Below, in pieces: positions 63,876-64,000 of a stretch of DNA of 64,000 nucleotides. How positions within the stretch are numbered: position 1 is the first letter of the stretch; every line of letters starts with the position of its first letter. The DNA is from Pontibacillus salipaludis (lineage in GTDB: Bacteria > Bacillota > Bacilli > Bacillales > BH030062). The stretch is from positions 360,658 through 424,657 of the forward strand of contig NZ_BMIN01000001.1 in NCBI RefSeq assembly GCF_014642405.1, written 5' to 3'. Made by a program: the position numbers and the translations under genes. The notes below the pieces were generated by a model that was not told where the DNA came from, ran no database searches, and saw nothing but the letters and a program-made list of their open reading frames with translations.

Positions 63876-64000
63876 ATCGAGTAGGAGGAGGTGACTAACC
63901 TCCGTCCTCTCACACCACCGAGCGTACGGACCCGTACTCGGCGGTTTCCCTAAGTTTGACGTAGAAATTTATATCGATGAGATAAACTACGAAGCCCTAG
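63876..64000 (-). mobile_element. Group II intron (class C-like), 3' end
   Basis: On the minus strand a domain V hairpin (63912-63948: ACCGCCGAG-TACGG with CCGTACGCTCGGTGGT) is followed by a domain VI hairpin (AGGACGGAGGT...ACCTCCTCCT) and the end CTACTCGAT. The order and the GGTGTGAGAGGACGG link are those of bacterial group IIC introns. Comparison with copies B and G shows the family sequence broken exactly at TTTTA/ATC. A frame ending in a TAG at 63950-63952 may be the tail of the intron-encoded reverse transcriptase; too little is visible to be sure. The rest lies beyond the window. Confidence 0.75.

Noticed and set aside
63722..63913. 63-codon minus frame
   Set aside because: Runs across element H and the intron boundary; repeat-derived.

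Overview
The window is a stretch of a low-GC Gram-positive, endospore-forming chromosome of the family Bacillaceae. Gene content and order follow the Bacillus subtilis region from gudB/ypbH through fer, sigX, res, scpAB, lysA, spoVA, spoIIA and xerD to nudF and the yqk/yqj genes. Protein sequences look closest to moderately halophilic genera of the Halobacillus type; the genus is an inference. Most genes lie on the minus strand. No rRNA, tRNA or CRISPR array was found.

Layout. 1-9 kb: the 5' end of a glutamate dehydrogenase gene with a CcpA site on its promoter, ypbH, a CarH-like B12-dependent MerR regulator, the cotJABC spore-coat operon, and ypbD-recS-ypbB facing ferredoxin. 9-16 kb: inorganic pyrophosphatase, the sigX-rsiX pair with a self-recognised promoter, a B12-riboswitch-controlled lipoprotein plus ECF transporter S component, and resDE. 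16-28 kb: resABC (cytochrome c maturation), rluB, the dacB-spmA-spmB spore cortex operon, a superoxide dismutase, ypuI, scpAB, a 28-residue YjcZ-like spore peptide, ypuF, ribT and an M50-like protease. 28-39 kb: ppiB, lysA, the seven-gene spoVA operon (dipicolinate channel), sigF-spoIIAB-spoIIAA and dacF. 39-47 kb: nucleoside salvage (pdp-pupG-deoB), xerD, fur, spoIIM, and an EndoQ-NudF pair. 47-64 kb: more accessory material: two aldehyde dehydrogenases (one GapN-like), a type I toxin-antitoxin locus, an SOS-controlled Y-family polymerase, an AbgT transporter facing a RocB-like peptidase, short-chain dehydrogenases and a Gly/Tyr-rich coat-like protein.

Sporulation is the main theme: promoter-like sequences for SigH, SigF, SigE, SigG and SigK can be placed upstream of the matching genes.

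The most unusual material is non-coding. A family of GC-rich imperfect palindromes occurs at seven loci: about 11.9, 24.7, 28.6, 49.3, 52.8, 61.3 and 63.7 kb. Units end in a CCGTT...AACGG motif. At three loci two units form a dimer with a conserved spacer. In three units a second hairpin of about 120 bp sits inside a CCTAGG site with the TA duplicated, and in one of these a group II intron has in turn inserted its 3' end. This looks like three layers of mobile or structured DNA stacked in one place. The palindromes also produce several long spurious reading frames, which I have rejected.
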